NCBI RefSeq assembly: GCF_012911865.1
Contig: NZ_JAAXYH010000009.1
Location: 62,001-126,000 of the forward strand
Direction of reading: 5' to 3'
Length of the DNA stretch: 64,000 nucleotides
Origin: Shewanella salipaludis
GTDB lineage: Bacteria > Pseudomonadota > Gammaproteobacteria > Enterobacterales > Shewanellaceae
Program-made: the position numbers and the translations under genes
The notes under the pieces: model-generated
What the model saw: the letters and a program-made list of their open reading frames with translations, nothing else
What the model was told of the DNA's origin: nothing
The model's database searches: none
In this document: piece by piece, positions 9,513-21,932 of the stretch
How positions within the stretch are numbered: the first letter of the stretch is position 1
Layout: every line of letters begins with the position of its first letter

Positions 9513-10115
9513 TTGTCGACTCAGTTTCATAATCGCCTTGTGGGCACCGTCGTCTTGGTGGCCTTGGGGGTAATCTTCTTACCCGATATCCTCGATGGCA
9601 AGAAGGCGCAGCAGGAAGAGCAATTTTCGGAAATTCCATTGCGTCCGACCCTGGCCGAACAGACCTCGGATGATGCACTGTTCGAAGCCTTGTCTGTGGT
9701 GTCGGCCTCCGGGGATGAGGCGGTGACAGACCCCATGCCGGCAGAGGCGCAGACCGACGGCCCTGCCGCGGCAGCCAGGGAAAAACCGCCCGAGCAGCAA
9801 CAGCCCAAGACTCAAGCCAAGACCCAGCCCAAAGCTCAGCTCAAGACCCAGGCCAAGACAGCACTCACCGCCGGCTGGACCCTGCAGCTCGGCAGTTTCA
9901 AGAATGCCGCCAATGTGAATGCCTTGGTGAATCAATTACGTAAAGCCGGATTTACAGCCTACACCTTGCCACATAAACCTGTCGATGGCGCCTTGACCAA
10001 AGTATTTGTCGGTCCGGATGTCTCTGAAGCGAAAGTGAAAAAGGTGCAGCAGGCCGTCGAGAAGCTCACTCAGCTCAAGGGACGCGTCGTGCCCTATAAC
10101 CCACAGGAAACCTGA
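9513..10115 (+). CDS. dedD: DedD-like SPOR-domain cell division protein (TTG start)
   Basis: DedD is a bitopic inner-membrane protein that reaches the division septum through its SPOR domain, which binds denuded peptidoglycan. The 200-residue product has a single membrane span near the N terminus (VGTVVLVALGVIFLPDIL), a Pro/Gln/Lys-rich linker containing short KTQAK-type repeats (about residues 95-120), and a C-terminal SPOR domain (WTLQLGSFKNAANVNALV to the end). The start is TTG at 9513; no ATG is available before the membrane span, and GGGAAG lies six bases upstream within the end of folC. Position between folC and cvpA supports the name. Confidence 0.9.
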   Translation: MSTQFHNRLVGTVVLVALGVIFLPDILDGKKAQQEEQFSEIPLRPTLAEQTSDDALFEALSVVSASGDEAVTDPMPAEAQTDGPAAAAREKPPEQQQPKTQAKTQPKAQLKTQAKTALTAGWTLQLGSFKNAANVNALVNQLRKAGFTAYTLPHKPVDGALTKVFVGPDVSEAKVKKVQQAVEKLTQLKGRVVPYNPQET

Positions 10116-10230
10116 ACGCGAACCTCGCCCCCGGACTGACCACAATTTATTTACCTCTGTGGGGGTGAGAAATGGGTCAGTCTCTGGTAGAATCGCGCCG
10201 TCTTAACGCCTATGCCGGATCACCATCTCA

Positions 10231-10719
10231 ATGGTTTGGATTGATTACGCTATCATACTCGTCATCGGATTATCGACTGTTATCAGTCTAGTCCGTGGTT
10301 TTGCCAAAGAAGCCATGTCGCTCGTGGTCTGGTTCGTTGCCTTTTTCGTCGCCAGCCAATTCTACCAAGATCTCGCCGTTCATCTGACCCAGATGCAGGA
10401 TGAAATGCTCCGCAATGGCGTCGCAATTGCTATTCTTTTTATTATTACCCTGATCTTGGGTGCCTTAGTCAATTACTTGCTCGGCCAACTCGTGGCCAAG
10501 ACCGGATTATCCGGCACCGACAGGCTCTTGGGCCTGTGTTTCGGTGCCATCAGGGGCGCCTTGATCGTCAGCGCCCTCTTGTTTTTCATGGATGCCTTTA
10601 CCGGCGCGCCTAACGCCAGATGGTGGCAGGACTCGGTATTGGTGCCCGAATTTGGCGTTGTGATCCAGTGGTTCTTCGACTACCTGGAAAACACCTCCAG
10701 CTTTGTACCCAAAATATAA
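10231..10719 (+). CDS. cvpA: CvpA family inner-membrane protein
   Basis: CvpA is a small multi-span inner-membrane protein required for colicin V production in E. coli and linked in several species to envelope stress tolerance; its biochemical role is unclear. The 162-residue product has four hydrophobic segments, beginning WIDYAIILVIGLSTVISLVRG, and the conserved G-L-x-G-x-x-R-G region (LLGLCFGAIRGALIV). It lies directly upstream of purF as in E. coli. A TAGAAT hexamer about 40 bases before the ATG may be its -10 element. Confidence 0.93.
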   Translation: MVWIDYAIILVIGLSTVISLVRGFAKEAMSLVVWFVAFFVASQFYQDLAVHLTQMQDEMLRNGVAIAILFIITLILGALVNYLLGQLVAKTGLSGTDRLLGLCFGAIRGALIVSALLFFMDAFTGAPNARWWQDSVLVPEFGVVIQWFFDYLENTSSFVPKI

Positions 10720-10736
10720 GAAAGACAACAGATTTA

Positions 10737-10752
10737 CCCCAAACGCTTGGGA
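10737..10752. promoter_or_regulatory. Possible PurR operator between cvpA and purF
   Basis: The inverted repeat CCCCAAACGCTTGGGA resembles the PurR consensus ACGCAAACGTTTGCGT at 11 of 16 positions, including the central AAACG. In E. coli the PurR site lies before cvpA rather than between cvpA and purF, so this is only a candidate for separate purine control of purF. Confidence 0.3.
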
Positions 10753-10877
10753 TCCAGAGCCGCTATAACCCAGGACCAATGGCGTCGCCGCAATAACATT
10801 GGACCCGGGTCATACAGGCTTATCTGGGTTTCGCGTGAGACGGGTAATAGAACATCTTACAATGAGGAAGCTTACCC

Positions 10878-12392
10878 ATGTGTGGTATCGTCGGAATAGT
10901 TGGCCAATCATCGGTTAATCAGACCATCTATGATGCATTGACCGTGCTGCAGCACAGAGGTCAGGATGCGGCAGGCATAGTGACTGTTGATCGTGATGCT
11001 TTCAGATTACGTAAAGCCAATGGCTTGGTGAAAGACGTATTTGAAACCAAGCATATGCAGCGCCTGCAGGGAAACGCCGGCATAGGCCATGTGCGTTATC
11101 CTACCGCTGGCAGCTCCAGTGCCTCGGAAGCTCAACCTTTCTATGTCAACTCGCCTTTCGGTATTTCTCTGGCGCATAATGGCAACCTGACCAATACCCT
11201 GGAATTGACGGCCCGTTTGGTGCAGCAACGTCGCCATGTGAACACCACCTCTGACTCTGAAGTGCTGCTCAATCTGTTGGCCGATGAACTGCAGCAGACC
11301 ACGAGCCAGCAGTTGAGCGCCGATGAAGTGTTCGATGCCGTTGCCCGGGTACATGCCCAGACCCGTGGTGCCTACGCCGTGGTGGCGATGATCATCAATC
11401 AGGGGTTGGTGGCGTTTCGCGATCCTTTCGGTATCCGTCCTCTGGTGCTGGGCAAACATGAGACTGCGACTGGCACCGAATACATGGTCGCCTCCGAGAG
11501 TGTGGCATTGGACGCCGTCGGCTTCGAAGTCATGCGTGACGTGGCCCCGGGTGAAGCGGTTTATCTGTCGCTCGATGGCGAGCTCTATACCCGCCAGTGT
11601 GCCGTGGCTCCCAGCTATGCGCCTTGTATCTTCGAGTTCGTCTACTTTGCCCGTCCGGATTCCAGCATAGATAACATTTCTGTGTATGCCAGTCGCGTCA
11701 ACATGGGCGCCAAGCTCGGCGAGAAGATCAAGAAGGAATGGTACGATCACGATATCGACGTAGTGATCCCCATCCCCGAGACCTCCTGCGATATTGCGCT
11801 GGAGATCGCCCGCTGCATGGACTTGCCTTACCGTCAGGGGTTCGTCAAGAACCGCTACATAGGCCGTACCTTCATCATGCCTGGGCAACAGGAACGCAAG
11901 AAGTCGGTACGCCGCAAGCTCAACGCCATCAATACCGAGTTTAAGGGCAAGAACGTGTTGCTGGTGGATGACTCCATAGTACGGGGCACCACCTCGGAGC
12001 AGATCATCGAAATGGCCCGCGAAGCCGGCGCCAAGAAGGTGTATTTCGCCTCGGCGGCCCCAGAGATACGTTTCCCGAATGTCTATGGCATAGATATGCC
12101 GACCTCGAACGAGTTGATCGCCCATGGGCGCGATGTGGATGAAATCGCCAAGTTGATCGGCGCCGACGGGATGATCTTCCAGGACCTGAGCGACCTGATC
12201 GAAGCCGTGCGGATGGAAAACCCGGACATCAAGCGCTTCGAAACCTCTGTCTTCGACGGTAACTACATCACCAACGATGTAGATCAGGCCTACCTGGATC
12301 ACCTGACCCAGCTGCGCAACGACGATGCCAAGGCGAACCGTAACAAGGACATAGGCACCAACCTGGAGCTGCATAACGTCTGCCATCCATGA
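10878..12392 (+). CDS. purF: Amidophosphoribosyltransferase
   Basis: PurF catalyses the first committed step of purine synthesis, PRPP plus glutamine to phosphoribosylamine. The 504-residue length equals the enteric enzyme. After removal of Met1 the N-terminal nucleophile is Cys2 (CGIVGIVG); the glutamine domain continues with [11 protein letters not shown] and the C-terminal phosphoribosyltransferase domain has the PRPP loop [14 protein letters not shown] (about residue 365). ATG is preceded by AATGAGGAAG. A strong terminator follows. Cytoplasmic. Confidence 0.98.
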   Translation: MCGIVGIVGQSSVNQTIYDALTVLQHRGQDAAGIVTVDRDAFRLRKANGLVKDVFETKHMQRLQGNAGIGHVRYPTAGSSSASEAQPFYVNSPFGISLAHNGNLTNTLELTARLVQQRRHVNTTSDSEVLLNLLADELQQTTSQQLSADEVFDAVARVHAQTRGAYAVVAMIINQGLVAFRDPFGIRPLVLGKHETATGTEYMVASESVALDAVGFEVMRDVAPGEAVYLSLDGELYTRQCAVAPSYAPCIFEFVYFARPDSSIDNISVYASRVNMGAKLGEKIKKEWYDHDIDVVIPIPETSCDIALEIARCMDLPYRQGFVKNRYIGRTFIMPGQQERKKSVRRKLNAINTEFKGKNVLLVDDSIVRGTTSEQIIEMAREAGAKKVYFASAAPEIRFPNVYGIDMPTSNELIAHGRDVDEIAKLIGADGMIFQDLSDLIEAVRMENPDIKRFETSVFDGNYITNDVDQAYLDHLTQLRNDDAKANRNKDIGTNLELHNVCHP

Positions 12393-12423
12393 TGGCCCCT
12401 CGGGTAAACCTGTCCTAGCCCTA

Positions 12424-12453
12424 AAGCCAGCTGCCTATGCAGCTGGCTTTTTT
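12424..12453 (+). terminator. Rho-independent terminator after purF
   Basis: Eleven-base-pair stem AAGCCAGCTGC / GCAGCTGGCTT with loop CTAT and six T. Confidence 0.93.
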
Positions 12454-12641
12454 GTTGGGTGTTGATGGCAGATATGGCTTGCCCGGGGCCCTGGGCTTAG
12501 GTTCTCGGAGCCTGGGTTCACGGAGTCTGAGCAGGGCCAACAAGCCAGGGTGAATGGCATTTGACTAATGAGGTTGAGGGCGAATACTTTAAGGGTGACT
12601 CGCGGGTGTCATTCCCGGCACCATTAGATTCGGAGGCAGAT

Positions 12642-12890
12642 ATGGGTATCATCTCATGGATAGTGTTAGGGCTCATCGCCGGCATTTTGGCCAAATGGAT
12701 CATGCCGGGCAAGGATGGCGGTGGATTTATCATGACCACCTTGCTTGGAATAGTAGGTGCGATAGTCGGCGGCTGGGTCAGCGCCTTGCTCGGCTTGGGC
12801 AGCATGGGCGGACTCACCCTGGGTGGCATACTGATGGCAACCCTGGGCGCACTGCTGGTGTTATTCGTCTATAACAGCGTCAGAAAATAA
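12642..12890 (+). CDS. GlsB/YeaQ/YmgE family small membrane protein
   Basis: An 82-residue hydrophobic protein of the transglycosylase-associated (YeaQ/YmgE) family; these are stress-linked inner-membrane proteins without a proven activity. It begins MGIISWIVLGLIAGILAKW and holds three membrane segments with the family's glycine-rich pattern (GIVGAIVGGWVS, LGGILMATLGALLVLFVYN). The frame is open 27 codons further upstream, but GGAGG six bases before 12642 fixes the start. It stands alone between the purF terminator and topB. Confidence 0.88.
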   Translation: MGIISWIVLGLIAGILAKWIMPGKDGGGFIMTTLLGIVGAIVGGWVSALLGLGSMGGLTLGGILMATLGALLVLFVYNSVRK

Positions 12891-13100
12891 CCTTTGTCTC
12901 GCCTGTTGGCGGCACGGGCACAAAATCTGTTAGACATGTCTGCTCAATATGGCCGCCAAACATGCTGTCTGAACCTGGCTGTTAGATACGGCCAGGATAC
13001 GAGCCGGTAGCTGCTGTTGCCGCGGCCGTTGACAGCAGAGTTGCAGCCCGGGCCGCTTTAGGCTAAATTGCACTGTAATTATATCCAGTATATTGTTGCC

Positions 13101-15170
13101 ATGATCCTCTATATCGCCGAAAAACCCAGCCTTGGCCGTGCCATTGCCGATGCCTTGCCCAAGCCCCACAAGAAGGGCGAGGGCTTCATCCAGGCGGCGA
13201 ACGGCGATTGCGTCTCCTGGTGTATAGGTCATTTGCTGGAGCAGGCCGAGCCCGCCGCCTATGATCCTGAGTTCAAGTCCTGGAAATTCGAGCATCTGCC
13301 GATAGTGCCGGCCAAGTGGCAGTTGACAGCCAAGGCCAACACCCGCAGTCAGCTCAATGTGCTGAAGAAACTGGTCAAGCAGGCATCGAGCCTGGTCAAC
13401 GCCGGCGATCCCGACAGGGAGGGTCAGTTGTTGGTGGACGAGGTGATAGCCTATCTCGGGGTCACGGGCGACAAGCTGCACCAGACCAAGAGGCTGTTGA
13501 TCAGCGATCTCAACCCCCAGGCGGTCAAGCGCGCCCTGGGGCAACTGAGATCCAACCGTGAGTTCATTCCGCTGTCGACGTCGGCCCTGGCCCGCAGCCG
13601 TGCCGATTGGCTCTACGGCATGAATATGACCCGGGCCTATACCTTGCAGGGCAAGAAGGTGGGTTACCAGGGGGTGCTGTCGGTCGGCCGGGTACAGACG
13701 CCGCTGCTGGGGCTGGTGGTGCGCCGCGACGAGGACATAGCCGCTTTTCAGTCCAAGCCCTTCTATCAGGTGTTGGCGCATCTGAACACAGAAGCCGGCG
13801 CCACCTTCAGTGCCCGTTGGCATCCGAGCGAGGCCTGCTTGCCTTACATGGATGAAGAGGGGCGGGTGCTGTCCCTTGGCTTGGCGCAGAATGTGGTGCA
13901 GCGGATCACCGACAAGCCGGCCTTGGTGACGGAGTGGGAGACGAAAAAACGCCGCCAGCCGCCGCCCTTGCCCTACAGCCTGTCGGCGTTGCAGATAGAT
14001 GCCGCCAAGCGCTTCGGCATGAGTGCCCAGACGGTGCTGGATACCTGTCAGAGCCTGTATGAGCGCCACAAGCTGATAACCTATCCCAGATCCGACAGCC
14101 GGCACTTGCCGCTGGAGCAGCATGCCTTGGCGCCACGGGTGCTCGAGGCCATAGGTGGCGGTGCCGGCGAACTGCTCGAGGGGATGATGGCACCGGACCC
14201 CGGGCTCAAGTCCAAGGCATGGGATGACAAGAAGGTCGAGGCTCACCACGCCATCATTCCCACGGAGAAGCGCGCCAACCTGAGCGCCTTGACCCAGGCC
14301 GAGCGCCAGTTATACCTGCATATCGCCCGTCAGTATCTGGCGCAGTTCTATCCTGCCTATCAATATGACGAGACCCGGGTCGAAGTCGGCATAGAAGGCG
14401 GGCGTTTCTGCGCCAAGGCGCGGCGGGATACCCATCTGGGCTGGAAGCAGCTGTACGCCCGCCAGCAACAGGAAGACCGGGATAAGGAGGTCATGGATAA
14501 GGAAGCCATGGACAAGGAAGATGACTTCGGCGGCCAGTTGCCGCCACTGGTCGTTGGGCAGGCGCTGCATTGCCTGCGTGGCGAGTTGCTGGAGAAACAG
14601 ACTCAGGCCCCCAAGCATTTTACCGATGCGACCCTGCTTTCGGCCATGACGGGCATTAATCGTTATGTGACGGATCCCAAGATCCGCAGCATTCTCAAGG
14701 AGACGGACGGCCTGGGCACGGAGGCGACCCGTGCCGGCATCATAGAGTTGTTGTTCAGACGCGGTTTCCTATGCCGTCAGGGCAAGTCGATTCTGGCGAC
14801 CGAGGTGGGCAAGGGTCTTATCAACAGTTTGCCCGAGAGTGCGACCCGCCCGGACATGACGGCGCTGTGGGAGAGCAGCCTGAACGCCATCAGCCGCAAA
14901 GAAACCCGGTATCAGGCCTTCATGCAGCCCCTGGTCGAGTCACTGACCGGCTTGATCGCCCAGGCCGGGGCACAGTTGCCGACGGCGCTGGCAGGCCTGA
15001 GCTCTGGGAAAGGGTTTGGGAAGGCTTCCGGGAAGGGGGCCGGCAGAGGCTTTTCCAAGGGGAAAGCCAGGGGGACCGGCAGAGCCAAGGCCAGAGGCCC
15101 GGCTAAATCCGGCGGTGTAGCTGCCGGCAAGACAGCAACGCCCGCGTCGAAGCGGGCGTCCAGGGGCTGA
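13101..15170 (+). CDS. topB: DNA topoisomerase III
   Basis: Type IA topoisomerase that decatenates DNA and resolves recombination or replication intermediates. The 689-residue protein begins MILYIAEKPSLGRAIADAL (toprim), has the acidic toprim motif NAGDPDREGQ, and the catalytic tyrosine is residue 328 in LITYPRSD, the same number as in E. coli TopB. An upstream in-frame ATG (MHCNYIQYIV) is less likely since the family starts at MILYIAEKP. Compared with E. coli (653 residues) it has a short Asp-Lys-Glu repeat near residue 460 and a Gly/Lys/Arg-rich basic tail from about residue 640 that may bind DNA or RNA. Convergent with the next gene. Confidence 0.95.
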   Translation: MILYIAEKPSLGRAIADALPKPHKKGEGFIQAANGDCVSWCIGHLLEQAEPAAYDPEFKSWKFEHLPIVPAKWQLTAKANTRSQLNVLKKLVKQASSLVNAGDPDREGQLLVDEVIAYLGVTGDKLHQTKRLLISDLNPQAVKRALGQLRSNREFIPLSTSALARSRADWLYGMNMTRAYTLQGKKVGYQGVLSVGRVQTPLLGLVVRRDEDIAAFQSKPFYQVLAHLNTEAGATFSARWHPSEACLPYMDEEGRVLSLGLAQNVVQRITDKPALVTEWETKKRRQPPPLPYSLSALQIDAAKRFGMSAQTVLDTCQSLYERHKLITYPRSDSRHLPLEQHALAPRVLEAIGGGAGELLEGMMAPDPGLKSKAWDDKKVEAHHAIIPTEKRANLSALTQAERQLYLHIARQYLAQFYPAYQYDETRVEVGIEGGRFCAKARRDTHLGWKQLYARQQQEDRDKEVMDKEAMDKEDDFGGQLPPLVVGQALHCLRGELLEKQTQAPKHFTDATLLSAMTGINRYVTDPKIRSILKETDGLGTEATRAGIIELLFRRGFLCRQGKSILATEVGKGLINSLPESATRPDMTALWESSLNAISRKETRYQAFMQPLVESLTGLIAQAGAQLPTALAGLSSGKGFGKASGKGAGRGFSKGKARGTGRAKARGPAKSGGVAAGKTATPASKRASRG
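14481..14520. repeat. 15-base tandem repeat within topB
   Basis: Units GATAAGGAGGTCATG, GATAAGGAAGCCATG and a partial GACAAGGAAG follow one another directly and encode DKEVM-DKEAM-DKE. This is a small in-frame expansion in a surface loop of the topoisomerase. Confidence 0.85.
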
Positions 15171-15198
15171 TGTTAGCCGCTCTTGTCCAAGATTAGCC

Positions 15199-16509
15199 TC
15201 ATCTGAGCCTGGCGCCGCGGTTGAGGGCGATGAGCCTGTCGAGGATCTGCTCACCGTCCATGCGAATGCCGTTGTGTTCATACTCTGAGGTGAGCCAGTA
15301 CTTCAGATTTCCCACCTGGGCCGCGGTTTCCAGGCTGTATCGCATCTCGACAAACATGTCTTCGCTGTAGATGGCCGCCGCCACAGGCACCCGGTTCTGT
15401 TTGAGTTGCCCGGCATCATAGAGTGCCGGCCAGTCGTCCTTGGCGGCCAGCAACTCGGCGGCCGCTTGTAGCGGTTTCAAGTTGTTGAACTGCTCGAACA
15501 TCCAGGGGTAGATCATCTCACCCGTGAACAGGAAAGGCTCACCGCTCAGGTAGTTAAACTCAGGGTACTGCTGCCGAACCCTGTGGGCCGCCCAGCCGGA
15601 GGCCGCTTGCTGGCAATAGATGGACTCGTGCAGCAGGGCGAACAGGGGGTTGGTGTTGTAGTCCAGCATGCCCGAGAATTGGGCCGCAAACAGCGGGTTG
15701 AGCCTGGTGCCATTCTGGGTCTCTATCAGCGCCTGCTCCAGCAGGTAATAGACAGACTCGCCGCCTTGCTCCATGCCTATATTGATCCCCAAGAGTTGCA
15801 GCATTTCCACCGTTAGACGCTCACCCGTGGCCAGCAGTACTTCATTGTCTTGCAGATAAGTCACCAACTTGGCTATCAGCTCCCCGGCATCGGGAAAACG
15901 CGCGAAGAAGTCTCTATTCTTCGCCAGCACTCGCAGGTAGGTCGCTCGATACACTTCCTCGGCACTGCGGCTCAAGGAAGGAATGCCACCTGTGATATAG
16001 GCCTCGAGCAGGCCTTCGGGGGCGGCGCTCAGGTAGCGCAGCACGCAGAAGCCGCCGAAGCTCTGTCCCAGAATGCTCCAGGGGCTGCCTGGGCTGAGTT
16101 GGGCGCGGATCGCTTCGGCATCCCTGACTATGTTGTCGGCGCGGAAGTGGCTCAGGTACTCTGCCTGCCCGGCGGCATCCAGGTGCTGCAGGCTGAGGTA
16201 GTTGATTGGCGTCGACAGGCCGGTGCCGCGTTGATCCAGCAGCAACACCTTGTACTCCTTGAGGGCGCGCTTTATCCAGCCGCCGTTGGCCGCAGGTCGC
16301 ATGGCGCCGAAGCCTGGGCCACCCTGGAAAAACACCAGATAAGGCAGTTGCTTAGCGACATTTTCCGGCAGCGTGAGTTCTCTGGCGAATACCAGGATCT
16401 GTTCGCCGTCCGCTTGGCTATAGTCAAGAGGTAAGCTGAAGTTATGCTTGCGCGCCAGCACGCCGGCGAGGGTGATCAGCTGTGTTGCTTGGGTGGTTTC
16501 GGATTGCAT
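15199..16509 (-). CDS. Proline iminopeptidase (alpha/beta hydrolase, S33 family)
   Basis: The 436-residue protein belongs to the prolyl aminopeptidase group of alpha/beta hydrolases, which remove N-terminal proline from peptides. Visible are the oxyanion motif GGPGFG (residues about 65-70), the LLLDQRGTGLST strand, the nucleophile elbow GQSFGG, and a late Asp/His region (YSEDMFVEMRYS; SEYEHNGIR). Its size and motifs match the longer Aeromonas-type enzymes (about 425 residues) better than the 315-residue Bacillus type. No signal peptide, so cytoplasmic. Its end faces topB across about 28 bases. Substrate preference cannot be read from sequence. Confidence 0.85.
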   Translation of the reverse strand: MQSETTQATQLITLAGVLARKHNFSLPLDYSQADGEQILVFARELTLPENVAKQLPYLVFFQGGPGFGAMRPAANGGWIKRALKEYKVLLLDQRGTGLSTPINYLSLQHLDAAGQAEYLSHFRADNIVRDAEAIRAQLSPGSPWSILGQSFGGFCVLRYLSAAPEGLLEAYITGGIPSLSRSAEEVYRATYLRVLAKNRDFFARFPDAGELIAKLVTYLQDNEVLLATGERLTVEMLQLLGINIGMEQGGESVYYLLEQALIETQNGTRLNPLFAAQFSGMLDYNTNPLFALLHESIYCQQAASGWAAHRVRQQYPEFNYLSGEPFLFTGEMIYPWMFEQFNNLKPLQAAAELLAAKDDWPALYDAGQLKQNRVPVAAAIYSEDMFVEMRYSLETAAQVGNLKYWLTSEYEHNGIRMDGEQILDRLIALNRGARLR

Positions 16510-16651
16510 CTTGTGGCCTTGGTTGGTTTCGGCTCGGCTTAGCTGAGATTAAGCGCCAGGGAATATGGGCTGATTGTATACAAATGTCTAGATGTCGCAA
16601 GTCTGTTGCCCTTCCTCCGATGCAGCGAATGCCTGTGGGCCGGGCCCAGAG

Positions 16652-16696
16652 GCTTAGAGCTTAGCGCCTTAGAGCTTAGAACCTTAAGGGGCTTAG
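16652..16696. repeat. Degenerate CTTAG direct repeats upstream of the iminopeptidase gene
   Basis: CTTAG recurs at 16653, 16660, 16668, 16675 and 16692 (CTTAA at 16683), spaced 7-9 bases. Two 15-base units (16653-16667 and 16668-16682) differ at two positions. No function is evident. Confidence 0.6.
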
Positions 16697-16728
16697 TGGA
16701 CGGACATGTCTCATCGACATGGCGACCT

Positions 16729-16977
16729 ATGATGCCGGCATGGCCCATTGATACTGGGACGAGTTTTGATATTTTCTCTCCCAGGTGCCACTTCGGCGCC
16801 AATGCCGAGCTGTTGACCCTGAATGGCGATCGCGGTGCCAAGGCTCTGCTGGAGCAACATCATAAATCCGGCGAGCGGCTCCTGATGCCTCTGCCCCAGG
16901 CGGCGATAGACATGATCTCCAGTCGTGGCTGGCGTAACTGGGCCGAGTCATGTCTGGCGGTGGCGAATACGCCATAA
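16729..16977 (+). CDS. Hypothetical small protein (doubtful)
   Basis: An open frame of 82 codons (MMPAWPIDTG... to ...SCLAVANTP). It contains a plausible globular stretch (ALLEQHHKSGERLLMPLPQ) but no motif I recognise. The frame stays open upstream through the CTTAG repeats, with no good ribosome site before the chosen ATG. It is followed at about 55 bases by a strong hairpin with a T tract, which supports transcription ending there. It could be a real small gene or a remnant. The whole interval 16510-17206 between the iminopeptidase and the DUF1097 gene holds only this frame, the repeat and the terminator. Confidence 0.3.
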   Translation: MMPAWPIDTGTSFDIFSPRCHFGANAELLTLNGDRGAKALLEQHHKSGERLLMPLPQAAIDMISSRGWRNWAESCLAVANTP

Positions 16978-17033
16978 ACTAAGCCTGTGAAACCAAGAAT
17001 ATAGCGGGAGTCCATCAAGCATTAGCGGAATTG

Positions 17034-17059
17034 AAAGACACCTGGGGTGTCTTTTTTTT
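17034..17059 (+). terminator. Rho-independent terminator
   Basis: Stem AAAGACAC / GTGTCTTT with loop CTGG and a nine-T run. It ends whatever transcript crosses 16.7-17.0 kb and supports the doubtful small gene just before it. Confidence 0.8.
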
Positions 17060-17206
17060 GGTTTTTTTACTACAAAAATGCTTGCGTGCCCGGCCATAAA
17101 CGGGCATTAATGCGAAAAACTGCGATGGGATTCGGATCTCCATCGCCATTTAGATGTAATTTAACCAACAATAATGCGAATGGCGCCGACATGGGCGGGG
17201 GAGAGT

Positions 17207-17671
17207 ATGGAAAATCGTTGCCAAGTGGCAATTTCGGCCGGGGTGCTTGCCGCACTCTGGTGTGGTATCGCCGATGTATTTCAGCTGGTGAGCTGGATAG
17301 GTTTCCTGGGCTGCAGCACCTTCTTCGCCCAGGGGCATGCCGGCTTCAAGGGCGTCGTCATGACTTGGTGTACCAATTTATCCGGAGTGTTCTGGGCCTG
17401 GTTGATTATCGCCGGCGGCAGTTTCTTCGTCTCACCTCTGGCCGGCTACCTTCTAACCGGCATAGCGACAGCGGCAATGTGCCTGCAGGCGAGCTACAGC
17501 AGGTTGGCCTTCATTCCTGGGGCCTTCATCGGCTGTTGCGCGACTTTCGCCATGGGCGGCGATCTCGCCAACACGTTACCCGCATTGATCTGCGGTGGCC
17601 TACTTGGCTACTGCATGAGCCTATTAACTGCACAATTAATCAGCCTCAAGCCGAAAACAGCGGAAGCTTAG
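17207..17671 (+). CDS. DUF1097 domain inner-membrane protein
   Basis: A 154-residue protein with about five membrane segments and the look of the YcdZ/DUF1097 family (function unknown). Features include GVLAALWCGIADVFQLVSW at the N terminus, a WTNLSGVFWAW-like central span (WCTNLSGVFWAWLII) and an AFIGCCATFA span. The ATG at 17207 is preceded by GGGGGAGAG, which decides it over an upstream in-frame ATG. It is followed 76 bases later by a chemoreceptor gene on the same strand; a shared transcript is possible. Confidence 0.75.
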   Translation: MENRCQVAISAGVLAALWCGIADVFQLVSWIGFLGCSTFFAQGHAGFKGVVMTWCTNLSGVFWAWLIIAGGSFFVSPLAGYLLTGIATAAMCLQASYSRLAFIPGAFIGCCATFAMGGDLANTLPALICGGLLGYCMSLLTAQLISLKPKTAEA

Positions 17672-17747
17672 GGATGAAGTGTGCCAGAATAAGCCATTAA
17701 CGCCCCGTGTTTCACATTGGGTGGATTTTTGACTGAGGATGACACTA

Positions 17748-19196
17748 ATGAAGGCAATCCAGTTTCGCGCCATCGATGGCATGTTGATTAAGTTGAGTCT
17801 CAACGGCAAATTTTGGATGCTTTGCAGCCTGGTTGCCGTGATTACCGCGGCTGTCGCCTGGACGAATTTGCAACAGGCGCAGACCTTGATCCATGCTCAG
17901 TCCGAGTCCAGGCTGCAGGCCGGCGTGGATACCCTGGCCGATGTGGCCAGTGCCCAGGGCCTGAGCGGTGATGCACTCAGGGAGTTTGGCCTCAGCCATG
18001 ACGCCCGCCTGAGCGGCCGCGATGAACACAGCAGACAGGGTGACAGGCTCACAGTCAGCGCCGCCGTCGGCGGTGAATACTTGCAATTATCCCGGGACGT
18101 GAGTGCCTGGGAGCGTGATGCCAGCAGCAATGCCCAACTCATGCTGTGGCTGGCGCTGGCGGGTTTGTTGCCGCTATTCCAGCTGAGTTATTGGATTTCG
18201 ACTTCCCTGGGTGGGGGCTTGTGGGACATGTACGTCGCCATCAAGCGTCTGGCGGAGGGGGATCTGACTCAGAGGTTAAACTTCTTCGGCACCGACGACT
18301 TCAGCCTGATCGCCCGCGAGATAGACAGCTGTGCCGATAACATGAGCGACATGGTGTCGGCCATCAGGAGCAATGCTCAGACACTGGCGAGCGCCTCGGA
18401 TGAATTCAGTCAACAGGCCAAGGTCAGCGATGAGTTGATAAGCTATCAGCACCAGTACCTGGATTCGGTTGCCGGCGCCATGGAACAGATGAGCTCGGCC
18501 ATCGAAGAAGTGTCACGCAATGCCGGTGATACTTCCTTGCTGACCAAAGACAATGCGGCGCAAGTCTCCGCCAGCCAAGGGCGGATCAGTGACACTGTGG
18601 CCAGCATAGGCCTGCTGTCAGGCACCATAGGCACTGCCTTTACCTCGGTCGAGCAGTTGTCCAAAGATACCACCCAGATAGATGCTGTCGTCACCACGAT
18701 CAACGCCATTTCAGAACAAACCAACCTGTTGGCGCTGAATGCCGCCATCGAAGCCGCCAGGGCCGGAGAACAGGGGCGGGGTTTCGCCGTGGTGGCCGAT
18801 GAGGTCAGGACCTTGGCCGGGCGTACCCAGAAAGCCACGGTCGAGATCAAGGCGATGATCGAAGGTCTGCAGGCGGGAACCCGGACCCTGTCGGGGTTGA
18901 CCGAGGATATAGTCACCCAGTCTGAGCAGGGGCGCAGCGCCATAGAGGCTGTCGGGGAAGATGTCGAAGCCATGTCACGTTCGGTCACTGCCGTGTTTGA
19001 CATGAGCAGCCAGATCGCGGCGGCGGCAGAGCAGCAGAGTGTGTCATCGCGGGATATGAGTGCCCAGCTCAATGAGGTTCGGCAGCAGTCTGATACCATC
19101 AAGCAAACGGCGCTGCGTTCGGTGCAATTGGCGGACAATCTGCACAGTGCCTCGCTGGACCTGAACACCATACTGAAGCAGTACCGCACTCAATAA
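17748..19196 (+). CDS. Methyl-accepting chemotaxis protein
   Basis: A 482-residue chemoreceptor. It has an N-terminal membrane span ([17 protein letters not shown]), a small periplasmic domain of only about 85 residues, a second span ([20 protein letters not shown]), a HAMP-like linker ([13 protein letters not shown]) and a long coiled-coil signalling domain whose hairpin tip reads [19 protein letters not shown] with [13 protein letters not shown] chose the ATG at 17748 because GAGG lies nine bases before it and overlaps the upstream ATG at 17739. There is no C-terminal NWETF-type pentapeptide (ends LKQYRTQ), so adaptation enzymes are not tethered there. Ligand unknown; the sensor domain is too short for a dCache fold. 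Confidence 0.92.
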   Translation: MKAIQFRAIDGMLIKLSLNGKFWMLCSLVAVITAAVAWTNLQQAQTLIHAQSESRLQAGVDTLADVASAQGLSGDALREFGLSHDARLSGRDEHSRQGDRLTVSAAVGGEYLQLSRDVSAWERDASSNAQLMLWLALAGLLPLFQLSYWISTSLGGGLWDMYVAIKRLAEGDLTQRLNFFGTDDFSLIAREIDSCADNMSDMVSAIRSNAQTLASASDEFSQQAKVSDELISYQHQYLDSVAGAMEQMSSAIEEVSRNAGDTSLLTKDNAAQVSASQGRISDTVASIGLLSGTIGTAFTSVEQLSKDTTQIDAVVTTINAISEQTNLLALNAAIEAARAGEQGRGFAVVADEVRTLAGRTQKATVEIKAMIEGLQAGTRTLSGLTEDIVTQSEQGRSAIEAVGEDVEAMSRSVTAVFDMSSQIAAAAEQQSVSSRDMSAQLNEVRQQSDTIKQTALRSVQLADNLHSASLDLNTILKQYRTQ

Positions 19197-19270
19197 GCCA
19201 AGTGTGGGTATAACGTGAGATAGGAAGAGCAGGCCGGGTGCCCATACGGGACACACGGCCTACTTGAGTG

Positions 19271-21932
<2,662 letters not shown>

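Noticed and set aside
11007..12386. 459-codon minus-strand frame opposite purF
   Set aside because: Fully inside purF, which has intact catalytic motifs; His/Gly/Val-rich shadow sequence.
15138..15159. Hairpin ACGCCCGC/GCGGGCGT at the end of topB as a terminator
   Set aside because: It lies inside the coding region, before the stop codon, and has no T tract.
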